Notes: generated from the sequence alone by a model not told the origin. 64,000 bases of DNA from Saccharothrix coeruleofusca (GCF_014648515.1 NZ_BMRG01000007.1:189380-253379), one strand, 5' to 3'; positions 1 through 8,811 are shown, counted from the stretch's first letter. Numbers and translations are program-made.

Positions 1-670
1 CGGTGAGGTGGTCGAGCAGGTCGCCCGCGCTGCCGCAGACCAGCTGCACCGAGCCCTCGGGCAGCAGCCCGGAGGCGAGCATCAGCTCGACCAGCTTCTC
101 GGTGAGGTAGGCGGTCGGCGAGGCGGGTTTGATCAGCGAGGGCACCCCGGCGACGAACGCGGGCGCGAACTTCTCCAGCGGGCCCCACACCGGGAAGTTG
201 AAGGCGTTGATCTGCACCGAGACACCGCGCAGCGGGGTGCCGACGTGCTGGCCCGCGAACGTGCCGCCGCGGCCGAGCGGTTCCACCGCGCCCTCGACGT
301 AGACCCTGTCGTTGGGCAGTTCCCGCTTGGCCTTGCCCGCGTAGCCGAACAGCACGCCGATGCCGCCGTCCACGTCGATCAGCGAGTCGGCGCGGGTGGC
401 GCCGCTGCGCGCGGACAGCGCGTACAGCTCGTCGCGGTGCTCGCGCAGGTAGGAGGCCAGCGCCTTGAGCAGCGCGCCCCGCTGGTGGAAGGTCAGCTCG
501 CGCAGCGCCGGGCCGCCCACGCGCCTGCCGTGCTCCAGCGCCGCGGCCATGTCCACGCCCGCCGAGGAGACGCGGGCGATCTCCTCGCCGGTCACCGCGT
601 CGCGCAGCGGCGTCCCCTCCGCGGTGGGGGTGTGCCAGCGACCGGACACGTAGCTGCGCAGCAGGGCCAT
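1..670 (-). CDS. paaZ: PaaZ, bifunctional ring-opening enzyme of phenylacetate degradation (5' part only)
   Basis: The first 223 residues of a minus-strand gene that runs off the window edge. The translation starts [12 protein letters not shown] and keeps features typical of the PaaZ aldehyde dehydrogenase domain: [11 protein letters not shown], then [10 protein letters not shown], then [12 protein letters not shown], in the expected order and spacing. In the family this N-terminal domain oxidises 3-oxo-5,6-dehydrosuberyl-CoA semialdehyde, and a C-terminal MaoC-like hydratase domain opens oxepin-CoA. The catalytic Cys/Glu and the hydratase lie outside the window, so completeness cannot be judged. 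The ATG at 670 is preceded by GAGGAGG at good spacing. The other paa genes are not visible here. Confidence 0.9.
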   Translation of the reverse strand, partial: MALLRSYVSGRWHTPTAEGTPLRDAVTGEEIARVSSAGVDMAAALEHGRRVGGPALRELTFHQRGALLKALASYLREHRDELYALSARSGATRADSLIDVDGGIGVLFGYAGKAKRELPNDRVYVEGAVEPLGRGGTFAGQHVGTPLRGVSVQINAFNFPVWGPLEKFAPAFVAGVPSLIKPASPTAYLTEKLVELMLASGLLPEGSVQLVCGSAGDLLDHLT

Positions 671-804
671 GGGTGTCGACCTCCTCGTCGGGCCGGTGGG
701 TGTCCCGGCACGCACGACAGTAAAGCGCCCCCACTTTCATCGTGACTTGATTCAAGCTCATGCAGTAACTTCTGTGCGCCGCCGCCAGAGTGAAGGGAAC
801 GTCA

Positions 805-2058
805 ATGCGGACACGAGTGCTGGTGGGCGCGATCGTGCTCACCCTAGGCGGGCTGGTCGCCCCGATGACGGCGGCCACGGGCGCTCCCCCCGCCGCCACC
901 CCCCAGGCCGCCGCCCAGGAGGTCGGCACCACGGCCGTCACCTGGGAGGAGAACTTCGACGGTCCTGCGGGCAGCCGCGTGAACGCGGCCAGGTGGAACA
1001 CCGAGATCGGCGACAACCACGGCAACAACAAGGAGCACCAGTACTACACCGACTCCGCGAGCAACGCCGCGCTGGACGGTGCGGGCAACCTGGTGATCAC
1101 CGCGCGGAAGGAGAACCCCGGCAACTACAACTGCTGGTACGGCCGCTGCCAGTACACCTCGGCCCGGATCAACACCGCGGGCAAGTTCAGCACCACCTAC
1201 GGCCGCGTCGAAGCGCGCATGAAGATGCCGCGCGGCAAGGGCATCTGGCCCGCGTTCTGGATGCTGGGCAGCGACATCAACAACGGCGTGCCGTGGCCGA
1301 GCAGCGGTGAGATCGACATCATGGAGTTCCTGGGGCACCAGCAGAACACCGTGTACGGCACGATCCACGGTCCGGGCTACTCCGGCGCCGAGGGCATCGG
1401 GATGGCCTACAACGGCCCGAACTTCGCCGACGGCTTCCACACCTTCGCGGTGGACTGGACGCCCAACTCCATCGCCTGGTCCGTCGACGGCCACGTCTAC
1501 CAGCGCCGCACCCCCGCGGACCTGGGCGGCGACCGCTGGGTGTTCGACAAGCCGTTCTTCATCATCCTCAACCTCGCGGTGGGCGGCGAGTGGCCCGGCT
1601 ACCCCGACGCCAGCACGGTCTTCCCGCAGCAGTTCGTGATCGACTACGTCCGGGTCAGCAGCACCAGCGGCGGCGGCGCGGGCGGCCGGATCACCGGTCT
1701 GGCGGGCAAGTGCCTGGACGTGGCCAACGGCAACTCCGCCAACGCCACGCCGATCCAGATCCACGACTGCAACGGCACCGCCGCGCAGCAGTGGAGCAGG
1801 CCGGGCGACGGCACCATCCGCGCGTTCGGCAAGTGCCTGGACGCGGCCAACGCGGGCACCGCGGACGGCACGCCGGTCCAGCTCTACGAGTGCAACGGCA
1901 CCGGCGCCCAGCAGTGGGCGGTCAGCGCGGCCAACGACATCGTCAACATCCCGGCCGACAAGTGCCTGGACGTCAAGGACAACAACCCCAACAACGGGGC
2001 CAGGGTCCAGCTGTGGACCTGCGCGGGCACGGCCAACCAGAAGTGGACCGTGTCCTAG
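805..2058 (+). CDS. Secreted GH16 beta-glucanase with C-terminal ricin-type lectin domain
   Basis: A 417-residue exported endo-beta-1,3-glucanase (laminarinase type). Residues 1-30 form a signal peptide (RTR, then a hydrophobic core ending in Ala-rich sequence). The GH16 domain spans about 45-288 and carries EIDIME with Glu169 (nucleophile), Asp171 and Glu174 (acid/base). After a short Gly/Ser linker, about residues 296-417 form a beta-trefoil with three QxW repeats (QQW, QQW, QKW), a CBM13 glycan-binding fold. The ATG at 805 is chosen over the GTG at 790 because AAGGGA lies 6-7 nt upstream of it and the signal peptide then begins normally. Target is probably fungal or algal beta-1,3-glucan (inference from the family). 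Confidence 0.93.
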   Translation: MRTRVLVGAIVLTLGGLVAPMTAATGAPPAATPQAAAQEVGTTAVTWEENFDGPAGSRVNAARWNTEIGDNHGNNKEHQYYTDSASNAALDGAGNLVITARKENPGNYNCWYGRCQYTSARINTAGKFSTTYGRVEARMKMPRGKGIWPAFWMLGSDINNGVPWPSSGEIDIMEFLGHQQNTVYGTIHGPGYSGAEGIGMAYNGPNFADGFHTFAVDWTPNSIAWSVDGHVYQRRTPADLGGDRWVFDKPFFIILNLAVGGEWPGYPDASTVFPQQFVIDYVRVSSTSGGGAGGRITGLAGKCLDVANGNSANATPIQIHDCNGTAAQQWSRPGDGTIRAFGKCLDAANAGTADGTPVQLYECNGTGAQQWAVSAANDIVNIPADKCLDVKDNNPNNGARVQLWTCAGTANQKWTVS

Positions 2059-2069
2059 TCGCAGGGCGC

Positions 2070-2081
2070 TAGGTTGGGCGG
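2070..2081 (+). promoter_or_regulatory. Leaderless -10 box for the ACAD-fold enzyme gene
   Basis: TAGGTT at 2070-2075 is followed by 6 nt and then the GTG at 2082. Transcription would therefore begin at the start codon, and no Shine-Dalgarno is visible. TGGACC at 2045-2050 is a weak -35. Confidence 0.5.
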
Positions 2082-3170
2082 GTGCGCGCACTGCACCCGT
2101 TGATCAGGGCCGAAGCGGCCGACGCCGAGCGGGACCGCCGGATCACCCGGCGGGTCTTCCGAGCGCTGGTCGGGGCGGGTGCGACGCGACTGCTCGCACC
2201 CGCCCGCCTCGGGGGCGCGGAGCAGGACCTGCCGACGTGGGCGCGGACCGTGGAGGACCTCGCCCAGGCCGACGGGTCGACCGGGTGGACCGCGATGACC
2301 ACCAGCGCCACCTCCGCGCTGGCGTGGCGGATGTCCGACGAGGGCGCCGAGGAGGTCTTCGGCGAGGCGTCCTCGGTGGCCGCGGGCACCGCCGCCCCGC
2401 TGGGCCGCGCCACCGAGGTCGAGGGCGGCCACCGGATCAGCGGCCGGTGGGGCTGGGGCAGCGCGGTGCCGCTGTGCGACTGGGTCGCGGGCGGCGCGCT
2501 GACCGACGCCGGGCCGGTGGTCGCGCTGTTCCCCGCCGCGGACGTCACCGTGCACGACACCTGGCACGCGGCCGGGCTGCGGGCGACCGCCTCGCACGAC
2601 TGGGAGGTCACCGACGTGTTCGTCCCGACCCGGCGGGCGGCGCGCGCGGGCGAGATCCACCTCGGCCACCCGCTGGCCGCGTTCCCCTTCCTGTCCTTCC
2701 TGGCCGTCGGCGTCGCGGCGGTGGGCATGGGCATCGCGCTGCGGGCGGTGGAGGAGATCGAGAAGCTGGCGGTGATCAAGACGCCGCAGCACACCTCCCA
2801 GCCGCTGGCCGAGCAGGCGGGCGCGCAGCTGGAGCTGGCCCGCGCGCAGGCCCGGCTGTGCGCGGCGCGGGCGTTCCTGCACGCGGAGCTGGCCGAGCGG
2901 TGGGAGCAGACCGCGGCGGGCCGGGCGGCCTCGGTGCCGGACCGCGCCCGGCTGCGGCTGGCGTGCGCGCACGCCGCGCGGGAGGCGGCCGAGGTGACCC
3001 GGATCGCGTTCGCCCTCGGCGGCGGGACCGCCGTGTTCGAGACCTCGGCGCTGCAGCGGTGCCTGCGGGACGCGCACGTGGCCGCGCAGCACACGCTGGT
3101 GTCCCAGCGGGTGTTCCAGACCTACGGCCGGGTGCGGCTGCTCGGGGAAGACTCGGACGACCGGCTCTGA
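2082..3170 (+). CDS. Acyl-CoA dehydrogenase-fold flavoprotein (HsaA/FPMO type)
   Basis: A 362-residue protein with the three-part ACAD fold: an N-terminal helical part (EDLAQADGSTGWTAM), a middle beta domain (GRWGWGSAVPLCDW), and a C-terminal helical domain containing ALGGGTAVFETSALQRCLRD. The sequence resembles two-component flavin monooxygenases such as HsaA and DszC more than true acyl-CoA dehydrogenases. The Glu base of classical dehydrogenases is not evident. Such enzymes use reduced flavin from a partner reductase, and no reductase is adjacent. The stop codon lies inside a 10-bp tandem array. Substrate unknown. Confidence 0.8.
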   Translation: MRALHPLIRAEAADAERDRRITRRVFRALVGAGATRLLAPARLGGAEQDLPTWARTVEDLAQADGSTGWTAMTTSATSALAWRMSDEGAEEVFGEASSVAAGTAAPLGRATEVEGGHRISGRWGWGSAVPLCDWVAGGALTDAGPVVALFPAADVTVHDTWHAAGLRATASHDWEVTDVFVPTRRAARAGEIHLGHPLAAFPFLSFLAVGVAAVGMGIALRAVEEIEKLAVIKTPQHTSQPLAEQAGAQLELARAQARLCAARAFLHAELAERWEQTAAGRAASVPDRARLRLACAHAAREAAEVTRIAFALGGGTAVFETSALQRCLRDAHVAAQHTLVSQRVFQTYGRVRLLGEDSDDRL

Positions 3171-3220
3171 CCGGTTCTGCACCACGTTGACCGGCGCTGA
3201 CCTGCGCTGAACGGCGCTGA
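3161..3220 (+). repeat. 10-bp tandem array, six units
   Basis: Six consecutive decamers in strict register. Units 1, 2, 4, 5 and 6 approximate CCGGCGCTGA (CCGGCTCTGA, CCGGTTCTGC, CCGGCGCTGA, CCTGCGCTGA, ACGGCGCTGA) and unit 3 is degenerate. The array begins in the last codons of the upstream gene and ends 40 nt before the next start. Confidence 0.65.
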
Positions 3221-3260
3221 CCGGCGGAATTCCACCGCGCGGGCGATCGTTGACCACGGG

Positions 3261-4235
3261 GTGAGGCTTTCCGTGCTGGACCGGTCGCGCACCCGCGAGG
3301 GGCACTCCCCCGCCGAGGCGCTGCGCGACACCGTGGAGTTCGCCCGGCGGGCGGAAGCGCTGGGCTACCACCGGTTCTGGGTGTCCGAGCACCACGGCGT
3401 GCCCGGTGTGGCGGGCTCCGCGCCGACCGTGCTGGCCGCCGCCGTGGCGGCGGCCACCTCGCGCATCCGGGTCGGCACGGGCGGGGTGATGCTGCCCAAC
3501 CACCGGCCGCTGGTGGTCGCCGAGCAGTTCGGCGTGCTGGAGTCGCTGTTCCCCGGCCGGATCGACATGGGGCTGGGGCGGTCGGTGGGGTTCACCGGGC
3601 CGGTGCGCCGGGCGCTGGGGCACGACAAGGACGACGCGGACCGGTTCGAGGGGCAGCTGGCGGAGCTGCTCGGCTACTTCACCGGGGCCAACGAGGTGCC
3701 CGGCCTGCCCGCCGAGGGCCTGCGGGTGCCCGCGTTCGTGCTGGCCACCGGCGCCGGGGCCGGGATCGCCGCGCGCCACGGCCTGCCGCTGGTGATCGGC
3801 GCGGTCCGGGGCGAGGAGCCGATGCTGCGGGCGGTGCGCGACTACCGGGCGGAGTTCCGGCCATCGCCCCTGGCCGCCGAGCCCTACGTCGTGGTGTCGC
3901 TCTCGGTCGCGGTGGCCGCGACCGCGGAGGAGGCGTGGCGGCTGCTGGTGCCCGAGGCGTGGGCGATGGCCCACTCGCGCACCCGCGGCGTGTTCCCGCC
4001 GCTGCGGCCCGCCGCCGAGGTGCTGGCCCTGCCGATGACCGCCCGCGAGCGCTCGCTGTTCGAGCAGTCGCTGCGCGGCCACCTCTTCGGCACCCCGGCC
4101 GAGATCGCCGAGTCGCTGGACGCGCTGGTGGCGCGCACCGGCGCGGACGAGGTCCTGGTCACCACCAGCACCCACGACCGCGCCGCCCTGCTCGACTCCT
4201 ACCGCCTGCTGGCCGACGCCGCGGGCGGGCGGTGA
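3261..4235 (+). CDS. LLM-class flavin-dependent oxidoreductase (MsnO8-like)
   Basis: A 324-residue bacterial-luciferase-like TIM-barrel enzyme. RLSVLDRS at the N-terminus, GYHRFWVSEHHG, RIRVGTGGVMLPNHRPL and LFPGRIDMGLGRS are hallmark segments of the family often labelled MsnO8. These enzymes use FMNH2 or F420 and are usually orphan monooxygenases or reductases. The GTG at 3261 is the only start that keeps the first beta strand. The gene is 90 nt downstream of the ACAD-fold gene on the same strand, and only the tandem array separates them, so co-transcription is possible. Substrate unknown. Confidence 0.85.
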   Translation: MRLSVLDRSRTREGHSPAEALRDTVEFARRAEALGYHRFWVSEHHGVPGVAGSAPTVLAAAVAAATSRIRVGTGGVMLPNHRPLVVAEQFGVLESLFPGRIDMGLGRSVGFTGPVRRALGHDKDDADRFEGQLAELLGYFTGANEVPGLPAEGLRVPAFVLATGAGAGIAARHGLPLVIGAVRGEEPMLRAVRDYRAEFRPSPLAAEPYVVVSLSVAVAATAEEAWRLLVPEAWAMAHSRTRGVFPPLRPAAEVLALPMTARERSLFEQSLRGHLFGTPAEIAESLDALVARTGADEVLVTTSTHDRAALLDSYRLLADAAGGR

Positions 4236-4241
4236 GCAGGT

Positions 4242-5192
4242 TCAGTCGCGCTGCTGCTCGGCCAGGAAGCGCTCCAGCTCCGCCGCCAGCTCGTCCGCGC
4301 TGGGCAGCGGCTCGCCCTCCTCCAGCAGCAGGTTGTTCGTCGAGTCCTCGGCGGCCTCGGCGAAGGCGTCGTACTGGCGCTCCAGCGCCTCCACGACCTG
4401 CGCCACCTCCTGCGACTCGGCCACCTGCCGGGCGATGTCCGCGTCCGTGCGGCGCGCGGCCTCGTTCAGCGCCGCCGCCTGCAGCACCAGCCCGGTGGAC
4501 TTGGTCAGCGCCTCCAGCAGGCTCAGCGACGCCGTCGGGTAGGAGCTCTGCGCCAGGTAGTGCGGCACGTAGGCGACCAGGCCCATCGCGTCGTGGCCCC
4601 ACTGGCCCAGCCGCAGCTCCAGCAGCGCCGACAGGTGACCGGGCACCTGCACCCGGTTGAACGGCGAGGTCCCGGTGACCAGCTCGGGGCGGGTCGCGTG
4701 GGAGATCACCGACAGCTTGCGGGTGTGCGGCACGCCCATCGGGATGCCGTGGAAGCCGACCGCCAGGCGCACGCCCCAGCGGTCGATCAGCGCCCGCACC
4801 GCGGCGGCGACCGCCTCCCAGCGGCGGTCCGGCTCGGGGCCGGTGAGCAGCAGGAACGGCGTGCCCACGGCGTCGTGCAGCAGGTGCACCAGCAGCTCCG
4901 GCGCCGCGTAGTCCTCCCACCGGTCGGTGACGAAGGTCATCGCGGGCCGCCGTGCGCGGTAGTCGATGAGGTCGTCGACGTCGAAGCGCGCGATGACGCG
5001 GCTCTCGTGCGCCTCCAGCAGGTGCTCGACCAGCGCACCGCCGGCCGCACCGGCGTCCATGAAGCCGGCGAAGTGGTGCAGCAGCACCGCTCCGGTCAGG
5101 TCCGGGACGTCGGAGTCGACCTCGAACAGCTCCTCCGGGTCCAGCGCCACCTCGTGCCTCCCGATGTCCTCGCGTTTGCTCTTCCCCGCCAC
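4242..5192 (-). CDS. PAC2-family protein (proteasome-assembly-chaperone-like)
   Basis: A 316-residue PAC2-family protein: a Rossmann-like core about residues 10-220 (LHHFAGFMDAG, then MTFVTDRWEDY, LLTGPEPDRRWE, HGIPMGVPHTRKL and YVPHYLAQ), then a charged helical tail to the end. PAC2 proteins are related to eukaryotic proteasome assembly chaperones. The actinobacterial members are common but their role is unproven. The start is taken as the GTG at 5192 because the homologous region begins just after it; the frame is open further upstream to 5315. It is convergent with the LLM gene, with only 6 nt between stops. Confidence 0.8.
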   Translation of the reverse strand: MAGKSKREDIGRHEVALDPEELFEVDSDVPDLTGAVLLHHFAGFMDAGAAGGALVEHLLEAHESRVIARFDVDDLIDYRARRPAMTFVTDRWEDYAAPELLVHLLHDAVGTPFLLLTGPEPDRRWEAVAAAVRALIDRWGVRLAVGFHGIPMGVPHTRKLSVISHATRPELVTGTSPFNRVQVPGHLSALLELRLGQWGHDAMGLVAYVPHYLAQSSYPTASLSLLEALTKSTGLVLQAAALNEAARRTDADIARQVAESQEVAQVVEALERQYDAFAEAAEDSTNNLLLEEGEPLPSADELAAELERFLAEQQRD

Positions 5193-5342
5193 AACGCTCG
5201 GGACCGGTGATCCATTCCCGGAACCGCCGAGCGGTCGCGCCCGCTCCAGCCTGCACCCGGAGCGGTTGGGAGGAATACCGGGATCGCGCTGCCACCGCCG
5301 CGGGGTCGCCGTCACGGGTGTCGTCGCCCCGCGGCAAACCGC

Positions 5343-5373
5343 TTGACCTCCAGTTCCGTCGAGGTCTTACCTT
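5343..5373 (+). promoter_or_regulatory. MerR-type promoter with 19-nt spacer for the ABC exporter
   Basis: TTGACC (5343-5348), a 19-nt spacer, then TACCTT (5368-5373), which lies 6 nt before the ATG at 5380. The spacer is filled by an imperfect dyad ACCTCCAGTT/CCGTCGAGGT (5346-5365). Over-long spacers bridged by a dyad are diagnostic of MerR-family activation. The transcript would be leaderless. Confidence 0.65.
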
Positions 5374-5379
5374 CCCGGC

Positions 5380-7254
5380 ATGGACATGGAAGTCACTGCC
5401 TGGACGTCGCTGTACCACGCGATGAACGCCCAGGACGACAAACGCCCGTTCTCGGTGGCGGGCCTGCGCCGAATATGGCGGTTCGCCGACGTGCGCCGAT
5501 CGCGGTTGTGGCAGTACCTCGCGGTCAGCGTGGTGGGGGCGGTGCTCGCGGTGGTGACGCCGGTGCTCGCGGGCCGCGTGGTGGACGCGATCGTCGGCGG
5601 TCGGCCCTCGGGCGTGGTGCTGGGGCTGGCCGGGCTCATCGCGGTCATCGCGGTCGTCGAGGCGGCGCTGGGGCTGCTGGCGCGGTGGCTGTCGGCCAGC
5701 ATCGGCGAGGACCTGATCCTGCGGCTGCGCACCAAGGTCTACGACCACGTGCAGCGGATGCCGATCGCGTTCTTCACCCGCACCCGCACGGGCGCGCTGG
5801 TCAGCCGGTTGAACAACGACGTGATCGGCGCGCAGCGGGCGTTCAGCGACACGCTGTCCAGCGTGGTGGGCAACCTGGTCACGCTGCTGCTCACGCTGGT
5901 GGTCATGATCAGCCTGTCCTGGCAGATCACGCTGCTGGCGCTGGTGCTGCTGCCGGTGTTCGTGCTGCCCGCGCGGCGGATGGGCACCCGCCTGGCGCGG
6001 CTGGAGCGGGAAGCCGCCAACCACAACGCGGCCATGAGCACGCAGATGACCGAGCGGTTCTCCGCGCCGGGCGCGACGCTGGTGAAGCTGTTCGGCCGCC
6101 CGGCGCGCGAGTCCGCCGAGTTCGCCCTGCGGGCGCGGCGGGTGCGCGACATCGGCGTGCGCGGGGCGATGGTGCAGACGGTGTTCATCACCGCGCTGAC
6201 CCTGGTCTCCGCGCTGGCGCTGGCCCTGGTCTACGGCCTCGGCGGCTTCTACGCGCTGCGCGGCCAGCTCGACCCCGGCGCCGTTGTCGCCCTGGCGCTG
6301 CTGCTGACCAGGCTCTACGCGCCGCTGACCGCGCTGGCCAGCGCGCGGGTGGAGGTGATGAGCGCGCTGGTGTCGTTCGAGCGGGTCTTCGAGGTGCTCG
6401 ACCTGCGGCCGCTGATCGTGGAGAAGCCCGACGCCCGGCCGCTGCCGGAGGGACCGGTGTCGGTGGAGTTCACCGACGTGCGGTTCTCCTACCCGTCGGC
6501 GGAGAAGGTCTCGCTGGCGTCGCTGGAGGAGGTCGCGGTGCTCGACACCCGCGGCGGTGCCGAGGTGCTGCACGGCGTGTCGTTCCGCGCCGAACCGGGT
6601 CAGCTGGTGGCCCTGGTCGGCTCGTCGGGCGCGGGCAAGTCCACCATCGCCTCGCTGGTGCCGCGGCTGTACGACGTGGACTCCGGTTCGGTGCGGCTGT
6701 CCGGCGTGGACGTGCGGGACCTGACCGCCGAGGCGATCCGCGAGGCGCTGGGCATGGTGACCCAGGACGGCCACCTGTTCCACGAGTCGATCCGGGAGAA
6801 CCTCCTGCTGGCCCGCCCCGAGGCGAACGAGGAGGAGCTGTGGGACGTGCTGCGGCGCGCACGGCTGGCCGACCTGGTGGCGTCGCTGCCCGACGGGCTG
6901 GACACCGTGGTGGGCGAGCGCGGCTACCGGCTCTCCGGCGGCGAGCGGCAGCGGCTGACCATCGCCCGCCTGCTGCTGGCGCGCCCCCGCGTGGTGATCC
7001 TGGACGAGGCGACCGCCCACCTGGACTCCACCTCCGAGGCGGCGGTGCAGGCCGCGCTGGGCGAGGCGCTGGAGGGCCGCACGGCGGTGGTCATCGCGCA
7101 CCGGCTGTCGACCATCCGGGCGGCGGACCTGATCCTCGTGGTGGAGGACGGGCACGTGGTGGAGCGGGGGACGCACGCGGAGCTGCTGGCGGCGGGCGGG
7201 CGCTACGAGGAGCTGTACCGGACCCAGTTCGCCGAGCAGGTCCCGGTGTCCTGA
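5380..7254 (+). CDS. ABC exporter half-transporter (fused membrane and ATPase domains)
   Basis: A 624-residue protein with an N-terminal six-helix ABC transmembrane domain (about 45-340) and a C-terminal ATPase. Walker A GSSGAGKS is at 414-421, the signature LSGGE at 518-522, and Walker B VVILDE at 538-543. An H-loop His sits in IAHRLSTIR. About 20 residues (VSLASLEEVAVLDTR) are inserted before the first ATPase strand, which is normal for this actinobacterial subfamily. It should act as a homodimeric drug or lipid exporter. The MerR-type promoter and the pairing of that promoter type with quinone oxidoreductases elsewhere in the window suggest induction by redox-active compounds, as for SCO7008 in the S. 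coelicolor SoxR regulon (inference). Confidence 0.88.
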   Translation: MDMEVTAWTSLYHAMNAQDDKRPFSVAGLRRIWRFADVRRSRLWQYLAVSVVGAVLAVVTPVLAGRVVDAIVGGRPSGVVLGLAGLIAVIAVVEAALGLLARWLSASIGEDLILRLRTKVYDHVQRMPIAFFTRTRTGALVSRLNNDVIGAQRAFSDTLSSVVGNLVTLLLTLVVMISLSWQITLLALVLLPVFVLPARRMGTRLARLEREAANHNAAMSTQMTERFSAPGATLVKLFGRPARESAEFALRARRVRDIGVRGAMVQTVFITALTLVSALALALVYGLGGFYALRGQLDPGAVVALALLLTRLYAPLTALASARVEVMSALVSFERVFEVLDLRPLIVEKPDARPLPEGPVSVEFTDVRFSYPSAEKVSLASLEEVAVLDTRGGAEVLHGVSFRAEPGQLVALVGSSGAGKSTIASLVPRLYDVDSGSVRLSGVDVRDLTAEAIREALGMVTQDGHLFHESIRENLLLARPEANEEELWDVLRRARLADLVASLPDGLDTVVGERGYRLSGGERQRLTIARLLLARPRVVILDEATAHLDSTSEAAVQAALGEALEGRTAVVIAHRLSTIRAADLILVVEDGHVVERGTHAELLAAGGRYEELYRTQFAEQVPVS

Positions 7255-7329
7255 GGTCGGGCGGCGGGGGGACGGCCGGGCCGCGCACGCGGAGTGCCTG
7301 AAGGGGTGGCCCGCAGGCCCGGCAACCAC

Positions 7330-7386
7330 GAAAGCACGACTCAGAGTGCGCGAATGTTGAATTCGTGGTGTCTGGAGGTTCGACTC
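7330..7386 (+). repeat. 22-bp-period intergenic element, copy 1 (three 13-mers)
   Basis: Three 13-mers begin at 7330 (GAAAGCACGACTC), 7352 (GAATGTTGAATTC) and 7374 (GGAGGTTCGACTC), exactly 22 bp apart. The same architecture recurs near 34.6, 56.2 and 63.9 kb. CCACGAA (7326-7332) and TTCGTGG (7362-7368) also form a 7-bp inverted repeat. The rest of the 260-bp gap 7255-7514 holds no gene I can support. Confidence 0.6.
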
Positions 7387-7514
7387 GCGGGGGCGACACG
7401 CCCAACACGCCCATAGGTGGGTGGCACCGGGAGCGGGCGTTTGCTGGATATTGACTCGTATCGACGGCGGGAAACGCGGTTGGCCCGCGCCGGGTCGGTG
7501 CGCGAGAGTGCCGC

Positions 7515-8198
7515 ATGCGAACCATCGGCCTGATCGGCGGCATGAGCTGGGAGTCGTCGGCGGAGTACTACCGCCTGCTCAACGAGGAGGTGCGGCGCAG
7601 GCTGGGCGGCCACCACTGCGCGCCGAGCCTGCTGCTGACCGTGGACTTCGCCGAGGTGGAGCTGTTGCAGCGCACCGGCCGCTGGGCGGAGGCGGGCGAG
7701 CTGCTGGCCGGGGCGGCCCGCGCGCTCCTGGCGGGCGGCGCGGAGCTGATCTTGTTGTGCACCAACACCATGCACAAGGTCGCGGACGCCATCACCGACG
7801 CCGTGGACGTGCCGTTCGTGCACATCGTGGACGCCACGGCGGCCAAGCTCGGCCCGCACCGCAAGGTCGGTCTGCTGGGCACGCGGTTCACCATGGAGCA
7901 GGACTTCTACCGCGACCGGATGCGGCGGCACGGCATCGAGCTGGTCGTGCCCGACGAACCGGACCGCACGCTCGTGCACGACGTGATCTACCAGGAGCTG
8001 ACCCGCAACCGCGTGGAGCCCTCCTCGCGCGCCGCCTACCGGGAGGTGATGGCCCGGCTGGTCGAGCGCGGCGCGGAGGCGGTGATCCTGGGCTGCACGG
8101 AGATCACCCTGCTGGTCGACCAGTCCGACTGCGCGGTGCCGGTGGTCGACTCGACCCGCCTGCACGTCGAGGCGGGCGTGGACCTGGCGCTGAGCTAG
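7515..8198 (+). CDS. Aspartate/glutamate racemase family protein
   Basis: A 227-residue cofactor-independent racemase-fold protein. It has the IGLIGGMSWESS N-terminus, the first catalytic cysteine region LLCTNTMHK and the second EAVILGCTEITLL. Both cysteines of the two-base mechanism are therefore present, as in YgeA-type broad-specificity amino acid racemases. Length is normal (about 230). GAGAGT lies 5 nt before the ATG and may be a degenerate -10 of a leaderless transcript. Function may be D-amino acid production or catabolism. No peptidoglycan genes are nearby. Confidence 0.85.
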   Translation: MRTIGLIGGMSWESSAEYYRLLNEEVRRRLGGHHCAPSLLLTVDFAEVELLQRTGRWAEAGELLAGAARALLAGGAELILLCTNTMHKVADAITDAVDVPFVHIVDATAAKLGPHRKVGLLGTRFTMEQDFYRDRMRRHGIELVVPDEPDRTLVHDVIYQELTRNRVEPSSRAAYREVMARLVERGAEAVILGCTEITLLVDQSDCAVPVVDSTRLHVEAGVDLALS

Positions 8199-8244
8199 TC
8201 ACGTCCGACCGGCCCTGGTGCGTCGCGTGCGGCAGAGTGTGCGC

Positions 8245-8796
8245 ATGGAACTGACGCCGCGCGCCGTGTTCGACCTGGCCCGCTCGACCGTCGAGACCGC
8301 CGTCTCCGTGCCGGGCCGGGTGCTGGGCCTGCTGGAAGCCGCCGAGTCCGTGGTCCGCCGGGCCGACGACCTGGTCACCCGCACCGAGGGGGTGCTGGCC
8401 GAGACCGAGGCTCTGGTGGCCCGCGCGTCGGCGGTGACCGCCACCGCCGAGGTGGTCACCGCCGACGTCGGCGAGCTGTCGCGGACCTCGCGCGAGCTGG
8501 TGGACGTCTACGCTCCCCTGGCCCAGCGCGCCCAGCCGCTGGCGGCCCGGTTCGTCGAGGAGCTGACGCCGCAGGAGGTGGAGGCGGCGGTGCGGCTGGT
8601 GGACCAGCTGCCCGAACTCGCCAGGCACATGGCGGAGGACGTGCTGCCGATCCTGGCCACGCTGGACCGCGTCGGCCCGGACATCCACCAGCTGCTGGAC
8701 GTGGTCAACGACATGCGGCAGGCGATCCTGGGCATCCCCGGCTTCGCCTTCATGCGCCGCCGGGGCGAGGAGAAGGAGGACCGGGGCGAGACCTGA
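8245..8796 (+). CDS. Helical protein of unknown function
   Basis: 183 residues, almost entirely predicted amphipathic helix. It is rich in Ala, Val, Leu, Glu and Arg with regularly spaced hydrophobics (AESVVRRADDLVTRTEGVLAE onward), followed by ELTPQEVEAAVRLVDQLPEL and a basic/acidic tail RRRGEEKEDRGET. There is no signal peptide, membrane segment or catalytic motif. The pattern recalls apolipoprotein- or phasin-like helical repeats, but I do not recognise a family. The ATG at 8245 follows CAGAGT by 6 nt, a possible leaderless start. Codon usage is like its neighbours, so it is probably a real gene. Confidence 0.7.
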   Translation: MELTPRAVFDLARSTVETAVSVPGRVLGLLEAAESVVRRADDLVTRTEGVLAETEALVARASAVTATAEVVTADVGELSRTSRELVDVYAPLAQRAQPLAARFVEELTPQEVEAAVRLVDQLPELARHMAEDVLPILATLDRVGPDIHQLLDVVNDMRQAILGIPGFAFMRRRGEEKEDRGET

Positions 8797-8811
8797 CCGT
8801 CACAGCACCCG

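Noticed and set aside
746-756. CTTGA-T-TCAAG inverted repeat between paaZ and the GH16 gene as a PaaR operator
   Set aside because: Arms of only 5 bp and no regulator in the window; could be chance.
4159-7329. Very long reading frames antisense to the ABC exporter and similar frames elsewhere
   Set aside because: They are mirror frames of high-GC genes, with Arg/Pro/His/Gln-rich nonsense composition; the opposite strand encodes clear protein families.
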